The translations under genes and the position numbers were made by a program. DNA of 64,000 bases from Guptibacillus hwajinpoensis (GTDB taxonomy: Bacteria > Bacillota > Bacilli > Bacillales > Bacillaceae_O): the NCBI GenBank assembly GCA_016841765.1, contig JAENYN010000012.1, positions 31,604 to 95,603 on the forward strand, given 5' to 3'. Below are positions 1 through 7,946 of this stretch, piece by piece; within the stretch, counting starts at the first letter, position 1; the number at the start of each line of letters is the position of its first letter. The notes under the pieces were generated by a model. It was not told the origin of the DNA and searched no databases. It was given only the letters and a program-made list of their open reading frames with translations.

Positions 1-70
1 CGTATGAAAAGCAACTGTTCCCACATGAAAAATAGCCCATCCCGCGTGAAAACCTGTTCATTCGGCTTGA
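1..70 (-). repeat. Array of 21-bp-spaced TTCACGCC-type units (array 1, truncated by window edge)
   Basis: Four degenerate copies of GGCGTGA (reverse complement of TCACGCC) start at 1, 22, 43 and 64, exactly 21 bp apart. The bases between them are not conserved. The array probably continues upstream of the window. It belongs to the same family as the arrays near 26.0, 39.6-40.3, 50.2, 59.8-60.1 and 60.8-61.0 kb. Taken alone these four units are weak; the shared period makes the call. Confidence 0.6.
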
Positions 71-478
71 AAAACAAGTTCATATTTACCGAAAAGGCTG
101 CTGAAAAACAATAGACTCCGGTCTAACCCAAAAAACGCGACCGATAACTAACAAATACAGCACTTATTTATAGTTCAACCCGCCCTCCACCAATGATGTG
201 CTTTTAATCAATCCGCTCATTCCTCACCAGCAACAGATCTTCCCCCCGCAGAAATCCCGCTTTGGACCAGCCGTCCCAAACATCCAGCCACATACCGGGT
301 CACCCGCCAATAAACAGCCCCGTCCACATAATTTTCCGAATAATTACAATTTTTACAGATGGGATACAAACACCTTAAAGAAGTTTAAATGCCCCCTCAA
401 GGCGGTACATATTAGAGAACTAATGTTTAAGATATATGGATAAGTATAAATCTCCTGAAGAAGGAGGAGGTATGCTGT
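71..478. other. Non-coding leader region upstream of the MBOAT gene
   Basis: No convincing gene is seen here. An open frame at 198-443 lacks a ribosome binding site and has low-complexity, Pro/Asn/Gln-rich translation. The stretch ends in a strong ribosome binding site, aaggaggagg at 461-470, placed 8 bases before the ATG at 479. The promoter of the MBOAT operon must lie here, but I could not fix it. Confidence 0.5.
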
Positions 479-1948
479 ATGCTGTTTAACTCGTTTGGAT
501 TCATTTTTCTGTTTCTGCCATTAACGTTAATTATTTATTATACGCTGACCCGTTTCAGGGCATTTCATCTTGCAAAACTGACACTGATTGTGGCGTCGCT
601 GTTCTTTTATGGATACTGGAATCCGAAGTATTTGCTGCTGATCGGGTTTAGCATTGTGTTCAACTATGCGTTTAGTAAATGGCTGGGCAAGAAGCCTTCG
701 AAATGGAGTCTCGGCATCGGGGTGGCAGTGAACCTCGCGCTGCTCGGTTATTATAAATATGCCGATTTCTTCCTGGAAAATGTAAATGCGGTATTCGACA
801 CGAATGTGCCGCTGCTGCAAGTGGTGCTGCCGCTCGCGATTTCGTTTTTCACTTTCCAGCAGATCGGCTTCCTGGTTGATTCGTATCACGGGGATACAAA
901 GGATTATAACTTTTTCAACTATACGCTGTTTGTCGTTTTCTTCCCGCAGCTGATTGCCGGGCCGATTGTCCACCATACGGATGTCATCCCGCAATTCCAG
1001 AAGGAAAAAACGTTTCAGCTGAACCACCGCAATGTCTCACTCGGTGTGCTGATTTTTTCACTCGGCCTGTTTAAAAAAGTTGTGATCGCTGACTCACTTG
1101 CTTTGTGGGCCACACCCGCGTTTGACCAGGCGTCTTCCCTGACGATGCTGGAAGCATGGGGAGCGGCGCTGGCATATACGTTCCAGCTTTACTTCGACTT
1201 TTCCGGTTATTCGGAAATGGCACTCGGTCTCGGGCTGTTTTTCAATATTAAGCTGCCGGTCAACTTCATGTCGCCGTATAAAGCCAACAGCATCAGCGAA
1301 TTCTGGCGGACCTGGCATATGACGCTTTCCCGGTTCCTGCGGGATTACTTGTATATTGCGCTCGGCGGCAACAGGAAAGGGAAAACCCGCAAATACATCA
1401 ACCTGTTTTTGACGATGTTCCTTGGCGGAATCTGGCACGGCGCCGGCTGGACCTTTGTCATCTGGGGTGCGATGCATGGGATGTATAACGTCATCAACCA
1501 TGCATACCGGGAAATGAAGAAGAAGCTGTTCCCGATTCCGGCTGGGAAAGCGGAAACCGCTGCCGCCCAGGAAGTTCCGGAAACGTGGTGGACGTCGATC
1601 CGTAAAGGGCTGGCTGTTTTGCCGTATCGCCTGATCACCTTCCTTTCTGTTGTCGTTGCCTGGGTCTTTTTCCGGGCGCTGACAGTTGAAGATGCTTTTA
1701 AAGTCCTTAAGGGAATGGCCGGAATGAACGGCATTGAATACGGAAAACTTGATTACTTGCCTGGCGGTAACAATGAACTGCTTATCTTAGGGGCGCTGTT
1801 CATTTTTGTAAGCGTGGCGCCGAATACGATTGAATTCGCAGAAAAAATGAAACCGACCGCAAAATGGGCAGTTTTCATCGCCGTCATTTTAGTAACGGCA
1901 CTGCTGTTCATCAATCGTGAAGCCGAGTTCTTATACTTCCAGTTTTAA
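479..1948 (+). CDS. MBOAT family membrane O-acyltransferase (AlgI/DltB-like)
   Basis: The 489-residue protein is very hydrophobic, with about ten or more membrane segments. It carries the MBOAT signature region FWRTWHMTLSRFLRDYLYI around residues 271-290 and the invariant-His segment GGIWHGAGWTFVIWG around 319-333, as in AlgI and DltB proteins that pass acyl groups across the membrane to surface polymers. The start ATG at 479 is fixed by aaggaggagg eight bases upstream; an ATG at 472 is out of frame. The next gene, 18 bases downstream, is an SGNH-like protein, the usual AlgJ/AlgX or DltD-type partner, so the pair probably acetylates an exported polysaccharide or another cell-wall glycan. The substrate cannot be read from the sequence. 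Confidence 0.88.
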   Translation: MLFNSFGFIFLFLPLTLIIYYTLTRFRAFHLAKLTLIVASLFFYGYWNPKYLLLIGFSIVFNYAFSKWLGKKPSKWSLGIGVAVNLALLGYYKYADFFLENVNAVFDTNVPLLQVVLPLAISFFTFQQIGFLVDSYHGDTKDYNFFNYTLFVVFFPQLIAGPIVHHTDVIPQFQKEKTFQLNHRNVSLGVLIFSLGLFKKVVIADSLALWATPAFDQASSLTMLEAWGAALAYTFQLYFDFSGYSEMALGLGLFFNIKLPVNFMSPYKANSISEFWRTWHMTLSRFLRDYLYIALGGNRKGKTRKYINLFLTMFLGGIWHGAGWTFVIWGAMHGMYNVINHAYREMKKKLFPIPAGKAETAAAQEVPETWWTSIRKGLAVLPYRLITFLSVVVAWVFFRALTVEDAFKVLKGMAGMNGIEYGKLDYLPGGNNELLILGALFIFVSVAPNTIEFAEKMKPTAKWAVFIAVILVTALLFINREAEFLYFQF

Positions 1949-1966
1949 AATGGAGAGGGATGCGTT

Positions 1967-3022
1967 ATGAGTTGGAAAAAAATGAGTGTTGCCATCATGC
2001 TGACAGCGGCTTTCCTCCTTGTCGGGGTAATAGCGGTGAACTATTTCGTAAATCCGCTTGGAAAATATTCGTCGCGTGAATTTCCGTCGCTTGTCTGGAC
2101 GGCGCGTGCCGATAAAGCCCAGCTGCTGTCAGAATATGAACAGGAACCGGAAGTGCTCGTGCTCGGGTCGAGTCGTTCGATGAAAATCGACCCGGAGTTC
2201 ATTGAAAAGCAGACCGATAAACCATCTTTCAATGCCAGTGTCAACTCGGCAATGGCAGAGGATTATTACGTCATGCTCAAATACGCGCTAGAAGAAGTCG
2301 GCGTGAAGCCTGAGGTCATTCTGCTTGGCATTGATGTGGAATCCTTCCACAACGGCCGGGATCCGGATGAACGGCTTGTCTATAATGACCGCTTCCTGAA
2401 ATACTTGCACGATAAAGATCGACCGAACATGGGTGACCGGGTCAAAACGATGCTGACCTATGATGAAGTGAGGGGATCGTTCAGAAGCCTTTATTTCTCG
2501 GCAACCGCATATCCCGAACCGATGGCGACATATACAGAAAATGGTTTTCTTCACTACCCGAAACGAGAAAGGAAGTTAGAGAAGGGAACATATAAACCAA
2601 AGATACAGGAATACGTCGGCAAGTATCAGGACCGTTACAAAGGCTATACAAAAGTTGATGAAGACCGGAAAGATTACTTCGAGAAATTCCTTCAGCTTGC
2701 TGAAGAGAATGACATTGAAGTTGCAGGTTTCATAACGACCCTCCACGACGATGTCATCAAGGCGCTGGATGAAGATCATGTGTACAGTGACCGCAAAAAA
2801 GAAGTGACAGCTTTCCTCTCCGAAATGGAGAAAAAATACAGCCACTTCAGCTATAAAGATTTTGACAGAGTGGATAAATATGATGGATCACTGGAAGCCT
2901 TTTATGACGGCGCGCATATCCAGGAAAAAAACGCCAACATCATTACGGCGGAATTGCTAAATGAGGTCAAGCTGACAGAACCGGCCCGGGCCTCCGCTTC
3001 AGAAGCTGACCGCCCGTCTTAA
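1967..3022 (+). CDS. Membrane-anchored SGNH-like protein, partner of the MBOAT acyltransferase
   Basis: This 351-residue protein has one N-terminal membrane anchor (about residues 7-27) followed by an extracytoplasmic domain. A GSSRS block near residue 66 resembles block I of SGNH hydrolases (GDS-like serine), and a DGAHIQ segment near residue 317 resembles the DxxH catalytic block. It starts 18 bases after the MBOAT gene, with gagaggga as ribosome binding site, and a terminator follows at 3066-3094, so the two genes form an operon. By analogy with AlgI-AlgJ/AlgX or DltB-DltD it would complete acyl transfer on the outer face of the membrane. Its overall family assignment rests on context and short motifs. 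Confidence 0.72.
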   Translation: MSWKKMSVAIMLTAAFLLVGVIAVNYFVNPLGKYSSREFPSLVWTARADKAQLLSEYEQEPEVLVLGSSRSMKIDPEFIEKQTDKPSFNASVNSAMAEDYYVMLKYALEEVGVKPEVILLGIDVESFHNGRDPDERLVYNDRFLKYLHDKDRPNMGDRVKTMLTYDEVRGSFRSLYFSATAYPEPMATYTENGFLHYPKRERKLEKGTYKPKIQEYVGKYQDRYKGYTKVDEDRKDYFEKFLQLAEENDIEVAGFITTLHDDVIKALDEDHVYSDRKKEVTAFLSEMEKKYSHFSYKDFDRVDKYDGSLEAFYDGAHIQEKNANIITAELLNEVKLTEPARASASEADRPS

Positions 3023-3065
3023 AAGAAAGTGACCAATCCGCATGACGATGCGGTTCAAATAAAGG

Positions 3066-3094
3066 AACCCTTGCTGATAAGGCAAGGGTTTTTT
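3066..3094 (+). terminator. Rho-independent terminator of the MBOAT operon
   Basis: AACCCTTGC and GCAAGGGTT form a nine-pair stem with a short loop, followed by a run of T. It lies 44 bases after the stop codon of the SGNH-like gene. Confidence 0.85.
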
Positions 3095-3139
3095 GGCTAT
3101 TTGGGGGGCTCTTTCTTTTTACATCAGCCTTTGAAGCAG

Positions 3140-3176
3140 AAAAAGCCGGCCGCTTCTGAAGAGCGGGCCGGCTTTT
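3140..3176. terminator. Bidirectional terminator between the MBOAT operon and the queF operon
   Basis: A 14-base stem AAAAGCCGGCCGCT / AGCGGGCCGGCTTTT with a seven-base loop sits just past the stop codon of the minus-strand transporter gene. A on one side and T on the other let it work in both directions. Confidence 0.85.
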
Positions 3177-3177
3177 C

Positions 3178-3828
3178 TTATACAGCGTACGGTTCCTGCA
3201 TCGTTTCGCTCGTTCCCTTTGTTTTTGTGAACAAATAGAACAGCGGCGTATCGATAAGGGCAAGCAGGAGCTTAACACCAAACTGGGAAACAATCATCAC
3301 CCAGATGTTCGGAACGGAACCATAAAAAGCGATCGTAATGAAAATGGTTGTATCGATGAACTGGGAAGCAAAGGTGCTCGCATTGTTGCGGAGCCACTTA
3401 TGCTTCGTGTTTGTTTTTCCTTTAAGATAGGAAAACAGGTAAATATCAATATTTTGTGAGATGAAGTAAGCTGCGAAACTTGCTATGACAAACCGGTAAT
3501 TTTGGCCGAGCAGCATTTCATAGGCACCCTGGGTTTCTGCTGCAAACGGGGCAACCGGCAGCTTCATGCCGATAAAAATCATCACACTTGCAAACACCTG
3601 GGCAATGAAACCGAACAGCACAGTCCGCTGTGCCTGCTCACGGCCATATTCCTCATGGATAATGTCAGTAAGCAAAAATGTGAACGCATAGGTGATGACG
3701 GCGGCGGGCAGTACGATCGAGCCTCCGACCATGATGACTTTTCCGGCAAGTGTATTGGCGGTGACCAAAGAGACTGCGAACAGAATATTCAAGAGGACGA
3801 GCTTGTTGTCCATATACCCTTTGTTCAT
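3178..3828 (-). CDS. Queuosine precursor transporter (YhhQ/DUF165 family)
   Basis: The 216-residue integral membrane protein has about six membrane segments and the family-typical segments LLTDIIHEEYGRE (about 53-65) and ASQFIDTTIF (about 155-164). YhhQ-family proteins import preQ0/preQ1, precursors of the tRNA base queuosine. The start codon overlaps the stop of queF by four bases (ATGA), and the whole unit follows a preQ1 riboswitch, which strongly supports the substrate. In this operon the cell can obtain the precursor by uptake as well as through the QueF reduction step. Confidence 0.88.
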   Translation of the reverse strand: MNKGYMDNKLVLLNILFAVSLVTANTLAGKVIMVGGSIVLPAAVITYAFTFLLTDIIHEEYGREQAQRTVLFGFIAQVFASVMIFIGMKLPVAPFAAETQGAYEMLLGQNYRFVIASFAAYFISQNIDIYLFSYLKGKTNTKHKWLRNNASTFASQFIDTTIFITIAFYGSVPNIWVMIVSQFGVKLLLALIDTPLFYLFTKTKGTSETMQEPYAV

Positions 3829-4241
3829 CGCCCGTCTCCGTCTTTCGTACGGACTGCTGTCGTCTTCAGTTCAATGCCGCCGCGGGCTGATTGATAAACG
3901 GTGACTTCCACTTTATCCGGGTCGATTGCGAATACGAAGTCATCAGCGATCTGTGCAGCAAGTGATTCACAATAGCTTCCTTCTTCACGGAACGCCCACA
4001 AATAAAATTTCAGTGATTTTGACTCGATGCATTTTGCATCCGGTACATATGAAATTTCCACCTGCCCAAAGTCAGGCTGCCCGGTTTTTGGGCAAATCGA
4101 CGTGAACTCAAGGGCGCGGAACGTGATTTCCTGTACATTCGGAGCCGGGAATGCTTCGTCTTTTAAGACCTGTCGTGCCTCTTCTGTGCTGGCTGGTCGC
4201 GGCATCGGCCCGGATGACGGGATTCTTGAATTGTTTTCCAT
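3825..4241 (-). CDS. queF: NADPH-dependent 7-cyano-7-deazaguanine reductase QueF
   Basis: QueF reduces preQ0 to preQ1 with NADPH in queuosine biosynthesis. The 138-residue protein is the short unimodular form. It shows the active-site Cys in SICPKTGQPDFGQ (about 48-60) and the QueF motif ESKSLKFYLWAF. The ATG at 4241 is chosen because aaggaggc stands just upstream; the frame stays open further, but that part is the riboswitch and promoter. It is translationally coupled to the downstream transporter gene. Expression is expected to fall when preQ1 is plentiful, through the riboswitch at 4251-4290. Confidence 0.95.
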   Translation of the reverse strand: MENNSRIPSSGPMPRPASTEEARQVLKDEAFPAPNVQEITFRALEFTSICPKTGQPDFGQVEISYVPDAKCIESKSLKFYLWAFREEGSYCESLAAQIADDFVFAIDPDKVEVTVYQSARGGIELKTTAVRTKDGDGR

Positions 4242-4250
4242 AGATAAATG

Positions 4251-4290
4251 CCTCCTTAGTTTTGATAGAGCAGGATTTTTCGAACTGCTT
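4251..4290 (-). promoter_or_regulatory. preQ1 class I riboswitch ahead of queF
   Basis: On the minus strand the stem strands AGCAG and CTGCT enclose TTCGAAAAATC, and are followed by CTATCAAAACTAAGGAGG. This is the compact preQ1-I layout: a short hairpin plus an A-rich tail running into the Shine-Dalgarno sequence. The Shine-Dalgarno lies in the tail, so ligand binding should block translation. The downstream genes, queF and a queuosine-precursor transporter, are the expected targets. Confidence 0.85.
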
Positions 4291-4320
4291 GCTGCCGCTA
4301 TGGATATCGGCAACTTAACT

Positions 4321-4348
4321 ATTATAGCAGAGACAGTGGAAATGTACA
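4321..4348 (-). promoter_or_regulatory. Putative sigma-A promoter of the queF operon
   Basis: Read on the minus strand, TGTACA (4343-4348) and TATAAT (4321-4326) are separated by 16 bases. They stand about 30 bases upstream of the riboswitch. Confidence 0.6.
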
Positions 4349-4377
4349 GCTTAATCGGGAGGGTGGACGGCACAATT

Positions 4378-4434
4378 AGTGGAGGCGCCGCGCTCGCCCC
4401 GCGGAAAGCGAATGCCTGCAGCGGAAAGGAACGG
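4378..4434 (+). repeat. Fragment of the GC-rich dispersed repeat family
   Basis: The segment with CGCTCGCCCCGCGGAAAGCG and ATGCCTGCAGCGGAAA matches the end portion of the longer copies at about 7.24-7.44 kb and 35.69-35.81 kb. Only this half is present, so it is a decayed or partial copy. Confidence 0.6.
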
Positions 4435-4517
4435 GCAGCATTAAAAATGCAAAATACCCTTAATCCGCAAACTACCTTAGACTTTTTAATTCGCATTCGA
4501 AGTTATATACCACTCCG

Positions 4518-5030
4518 CTAAAGAAAAAAATGAATCAACATCAAGCCGACAAACAGGAAGGCGCTGTAGCGGTGGAACCGGCGCCGTTTTCCGGACGACT
4601 TCCTTTTCCGCATATAGCCGGTTATGAGCAGCGGGACGAGAGCTAAAAGGGTAAGCGCACCTGTCCAGCTGTAGCGGTTATCGAACGGTACATTGCTTCC
4701 CATCCACCAGGCATGCGTCAGAATCCAGAGAACGGCATAAATAGCCGTCGCCACATGGAAACGGATAAAAACCCTTGTAAACCCGACAAGCTTTCCAAGC
4801 CATTGCGGCTTCGGCCTTGGTGAATGGCTGATGGTGAACAGCAACAGATACAGTGTAAATGCAATCAAAAAATAGATGAGACCGATCCGTCCCAGCCCTT
4901 TGACACGAGTATAATCAAGCGGTTCGCTGAAAAACGCAATGGCGATCGGGATGGTGATGACACCAAGAATCGCAAGCCCTTTGGGAACCGTAAGCCTATA
5001 GAACCATCGCAAAAGTTCATTTTTCTTCAT
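4518..5030 (-). CDS. Ferric-reductase-like membrane protein with two predicted b-heme His pairs
   Basis: The 170-residue protein has about five membrane segments. His92 and His106 lie in one helix and His153 and His167 in another, each pair 14 residues apart. That is the pattern expected for a four-helix core binding two b hemes, as in ferric reductase transmembrane, MsrQ or cytochrome b561-like proteins. No FAD- or NAD-binding domain is attached, so it would need a partner for electron input. It is an isolated minus-strand gene. The exact family is not certain; the heme prediction rests on the His spacing. Confidence 0.65.
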   Translation of the reverse strand: MKKNELLRWFYRLTVPKGLAILGVITIPIAIAFFSEPLDYTRVKGLGRIGLIYFLIAFTLYLLLFTISHSPRPKPQWLGKLVGFTRVFIRFHVATAIYAVLWILTHAWWMGSNVPFDNRYSWTGALTLLALVPLLITGYMRKRKSSGKRRRFHRYSAFLFVGLMLIHFFL

Positions 5031-5229
5031 TAGGGATTCCTCCTGATTCAGATGTTTGCAGCTAGAGGAATGGTGAAAATATAGATGTTACGGAAAAAGT
5101 ACCCTTAATGGATATCTCGTAATCAAAACTGGTAAAAATCAAGCCGAAAGCGTATCATTTCAACTAGCAGCTATCATATTACCAATCTTTCATTTTCATC
5201 AAGCGCAATGACATGAAGGGAGTAAAAAC

Positions 5230-6495
5230 ATGCTACTTCGATATGGGAAAGACCGCATACTATTTTTCATCCTCGCCATGTTTTTTGTGATCAGCCTGCT
5301 GGGCATCTACTCTGCTCAGAGCACACAGCAATATGACGGAAACTTTGTACTGAAACAGTTGGTATGGTATGGGGTCGGAACGGCTGCAATGCTGCTGATT
5401 GCTTTTGTCAAAGTTCCGGCAGCAACCCGTTATCTTGCCTGGCCCGGCTATATCATCGGTCTCGTGCTCCTGCTCGGGCTCAACTTTTTGCCGGCATCCG
5501 GTTCGGCCATTACGGCGCCGGTTATCAACGGAACACAGGGCTGGTATGCAATTTCAGGCCTCGGTGCGTTTCAGCCTTCGGAATTGATGAAAATCTTTTT
5601 GATCATCGCGCTGGCCAGCGTCATCCATTCACATAAACATAAGGTCAGCGATAAAGAAAATAAATCAGATGGCAGGCTTTTTTTGAAAATGATCCTCGTC
5701 TGGGCGGTTCCGGCCGTCCTTGTTCTGGAACAGCCGGATATCGGCACCGTGCTTGTCTATCTTTCCATCTTATTTGTCATGCTGATCATTTCAGGAATCA
5801 GCCTGAAAGTGATCGGTTCAATCCTCATCGCCATATTGGGCGGGCTGGGGCTGTTTTTTCTTTTCTTTTTCAAGTTCCCTTCTGTACTCGGACTGGTGCT
5901 GAAAGAATATCAGCTCAACCGGTTATCCGGATGGCTCGAACCTTTCCAGCATGCAAAAACGAGCGGTTACCAGCTTGTCCAGTCACTGTCCGTCATCGGA
6001 GACGGAAAGCTGGGAGGAACCGGCTACCTGGCGACAGAGACACAGCTGCCCGAGGCGCATTCCGATTTCATCTTCACCATCATCAGCGGTGAATTCGGCT
6101 TTTTTGGAGCGGCAATCGTTCTGATTCTTTATTTTGTCCTGATTGCCCGTATGATTAACATTGCCTTCAAGTCCGTCCATCCAGTGAACCGTTACATTAT
6201 CACCGGCATTACCGGCATGATCACCTTTCATGTATTTGAAAATATCGGCATGACGATTGGGCTGCTGCCGATCACCGGCATTCCGCTTCCATTCATCAGC
6301 TACGGCGGAAGTTCCCTGCTTGCCAATATGGCGGCGGTCGGTATCGTGTTGAGCGTCTATAGCCACACGGACGGCAAAGATCTGCCGAGCCGGAAAACGA
6401 TTCGGGAAATAAAAAACAGGCTGAACCTCGTCACCGGGCTCATGTACACTCTCCTGCTCGTTTTGCTCATACGGCTGGCGGTTGTGATGCTGTAG
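5230..6495 (+). CDS. rodA: SEDS family peptidoglycan glycosyltransferase, RodA type
   Basis: SEDS proteins polymerise lipid II into glycan strands together with a class B penicillin-binding protein. The 421-residue polytopic protein has the family hallmarks GWYAISGLGAFQPSELMK near residue 106, LEQPDIGTVLVY near 169 and the C-terminal GLLPITGIPLPFISYGGSS near 358. The neighbourhood (a YwcH-like gene next) matches the B. subtilis rodA (ywcF) region, which favours elongation-type RodA over FtsW or SpoVE. The start is supported by aagggag upstream. No partner PBP gene is adjacent. Confidence 0.85.
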   Translation: MLLRYGKDRILFFILAMFFVISLLGIYSAQSTQQYDGNFVLKQLVWYGVGTAAMLLIAFVKVPAATRYLAWPGYIIGLVLLLGLNFLPASGSAITAPVINGTQGWYAISGLGAFQPSELMKIFLIIALASVIHSHKHKVSDKENKSDGRLFLKMILVWAVPAVLVLEQPDIGTVLVYLSILFVMLIISGISLKVIGSILIAILGGLGLFFLFFFKFPSVLGLVLKEYQLNRLSGWLEPFQHAKTSGYQLVQSLSVIGDGKLGGTGYLATETQLPEAHSDFIFTIISGEFGFFGAAIVLILYFVLIARMINIAFKSVHPVNRYIITGITGMITFHVFENIGMTIGLLPITGIPLPFISYGGSSLLANMAAVGIVLSVYSHTDGKDLPSRKTIREIKNRLNLVTGLMYTLLLVLLIRLAVVML

Positions 6496-6585
6496 CCGGA
6501 ACAGCGGTCCCTGCAGGCACATCGATTGCCGGGCAGCCGATTTTTTTATCATAGCGCCTGTGCCTTCAATACAATCCATATCTAG

Positions 6586-7041
6586 TTGAATAAAAAAGGG
6601 GGACTAAAACTGAAAAAAATATTGTTAATACTGATAGGTTTTGTATTATTGGCAGGCTGTACTACAAACTCGCAATTATCTTATTCAGAAGTAAGTAAAG
6701 AGAGCCTTAACAAAGATATTCAATCATTTTTGCAAGGTGTTCAAGAAGAAAATGGGGTTCACCTTTACTTTGATAACCAGGAAGAAGCTATATTTGTATA
6801 TTTGAATGGATCAAATGTTGTTCAAGGCGAAGATGCTATTTACTTTACAGGATTTGATGTAGAAAGAGTTAATGAAACATTAAACTTTTTATATAAAAGC
6901 GATAGAGCATCTGGTAATTCAAATTCATCATTGGAACACGAGCTTTTCTATAAGGTGAACTTAGATAAAGATTATGAGGCAGCCAAACTCTTTAATAACG
7001 GTCATGAGACACACTTCGGTACAATATCAGGAAATAACTAA
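6586..7041 (+). CDS. Small secreted lipoprotein of unknown function
   Basis: A basic N-terminus, a hydrophobic stretch and the lipobox LLAGC (Cys near residue 25) mark a lipoprotein of about 150 residues; the mature part resembles nothing I recognise. No ATG start fits. The frame opens at TTG 6586, but the only ribosome binding site (aaaggggg) sits six bases before a CTG at 6610, so translation may start there with LKKILLIL. The gene is visibly more AT-rich than its neighbours, which suggests recent acquisition. A strong hairpin terminator follows at 7128-7183. Confidence 0.65.
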   Translation: MNKKGGLKLKKILLILIGFVLLAGCTTNSQLSYSEVSKESLNKDIQSFLQGVQEENGVHLYFDNQEEAIFVYLNGSNVVQGEDAIYFTGFDVERVNETLNFLYKSDRASGNSNSSLEHELFYKVNLDKDYEAAKLFNNGHETHFGTISGNN

Positions 7042-7127
7042 TTTCATTATTGAACTATCGGGGAATTAGCAATCAGAACGCCCATATTCAAAACGAGGCT
7101 GAGACATAAGTATTTCAGCCAATAATA

Positions 7128-7183
7128 AACCCGAACGGTCAGGTGAGATTTCAATGAATCTTTCGCCGACCGTTCGGGTTTTT
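7128..7183 (+). terminator. Terminator after the lipoprotein gene
   Basis: AAACCCGAACGGTC and GACCGTTCGGGTTT form a 14-pair stem around a 28-base loop, followed by T residues. The upstream GAGGCTGAGACATAAG wording recurs in looser form near 19.99 and 20.34 kb. Confidence 0.75.
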
Positions 7184-7235
7184 ATTTACTCTCTTCAATA
7201 AATCTTGTAATTTTGCATACTATTTTTAAAAGCTA

Positions 7236-7440
7236 GTGGAATGGAGCGGAAGACACTCGACTCCTCGAAAATAAAAACCCATTTTCTTCGTGCGGTGTTA
7301 TTTCAAAGAAGCTTTTTCAAAGTCCAACGGGAAATAGAGGAAAGGCTGAGACCCCGCAGGCGCAGCCGAGGAGGCTCAGCTTCCTCCCCGTGGAAAGCGA
7401 GTGTCTGCAGCGCAATGGAACGAACTTTTTTTTTTAGCTT
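7236..7440 (+). repeat. GC-rich dispersed repeat, expanded copy A
   Basis: The ends match the family consensus: GGAATGGAGCGGAAGACACT, then CTGAGACCCCGCAGG, a GAGGAGGCTCAGC segment and GTGGAAAGCGAGTGTCTGCAG. About 90 bases of unrelated sequence interrupt the 5' half. With the terminator it accounts for most of the gene-free interval 7042-7646; I see nothing else convincing there. Related copies lie near 4.38, 35.69-35.81 and 63.88-63.95 kb. Confidence 0.7.
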
Positions 7441-7646
7441 AACTGATGATTCGTAAACAGTATGACGTTGAATAGATATTGTTCGTCTTTATGAATGACT
7501 TATTTAGTTATGTCCCAACCGCTTGTGTGTTAATTGAATTGTTAATTACTTGCTATTTATGTTGTGAAATCGTTTGTTATTTAGTGCTAATTGATGTTTT
7601 CTCCACGTTATCTGAACTACTTACACATGATGCTGTCCGATTTTTC

Positions 7647-7946
7647 TCACTTCTTAAGCTTTTCAATTTCCTCTGAGACAATCATCGCAAGGTCATCATT
7701 TCCGTAAGCTGACAGCATATCAAGCACGGTCTGCCCGCCGATTTCTCCGGCTTCCTCTTTTGGTACGGAGAGTTCGAGTGTTTTTAAAAGGGCGGGATTA
7801 TCGGCCTGATGAGGATAGGCCTGCCTGTATAATGCCAGGGGGTCAAGATCGTGATTGATGCACCATTGCGCAAAAACAAGAATCATCATCTGTTCATCCT
7901 GCTTATATTGGTCAATGATTTGCTTTTCGAGATTTTCCCTATCCAT
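7647..7946 (-). CDS. Hypothetical 99-residue protein, co-transcribed with a YwcH-like gene
   Basis: I do not recognise a family. The protein is acidic, apparently soluble and rich in helix-forming residues, with no signal peptide, membrane segment or obvious motif. The reading frame is convincing because aaggagg lies before the ATG and the start directly abuts the stop of the upstream oxidoreductase gene (TGA then ATG). That arrangement points to translational coupling. A role linked to the oxidoreductase is only an inference. Confidence 0.7.
   Translation of the reverse strand: MDRENLEKQIIDQYKQDEQMMILVFAQWCINHDLDPLALYRQAYPHQADNPALLKTLELSVPKEEAGEIGGQTVLDMLSAYGNDDLAMIVSEEIEKLKK

Noticed and set aside
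198..443. 81-codon open frame before the MBOAT gene
   Set aside because: No Shine-Dalgarno sequence, poor composition for a protein, and no recognisable motif. It probably covers leader or promoter DNA.
7479..7676. 65-codon hydrophobic open frame
   Set aside because: No ribosome binding site and it overlaps the 3' end of the convincing minus-strand gene at 7647. The AT-rich sequence easily gives Leu/Phe/Cys codons.
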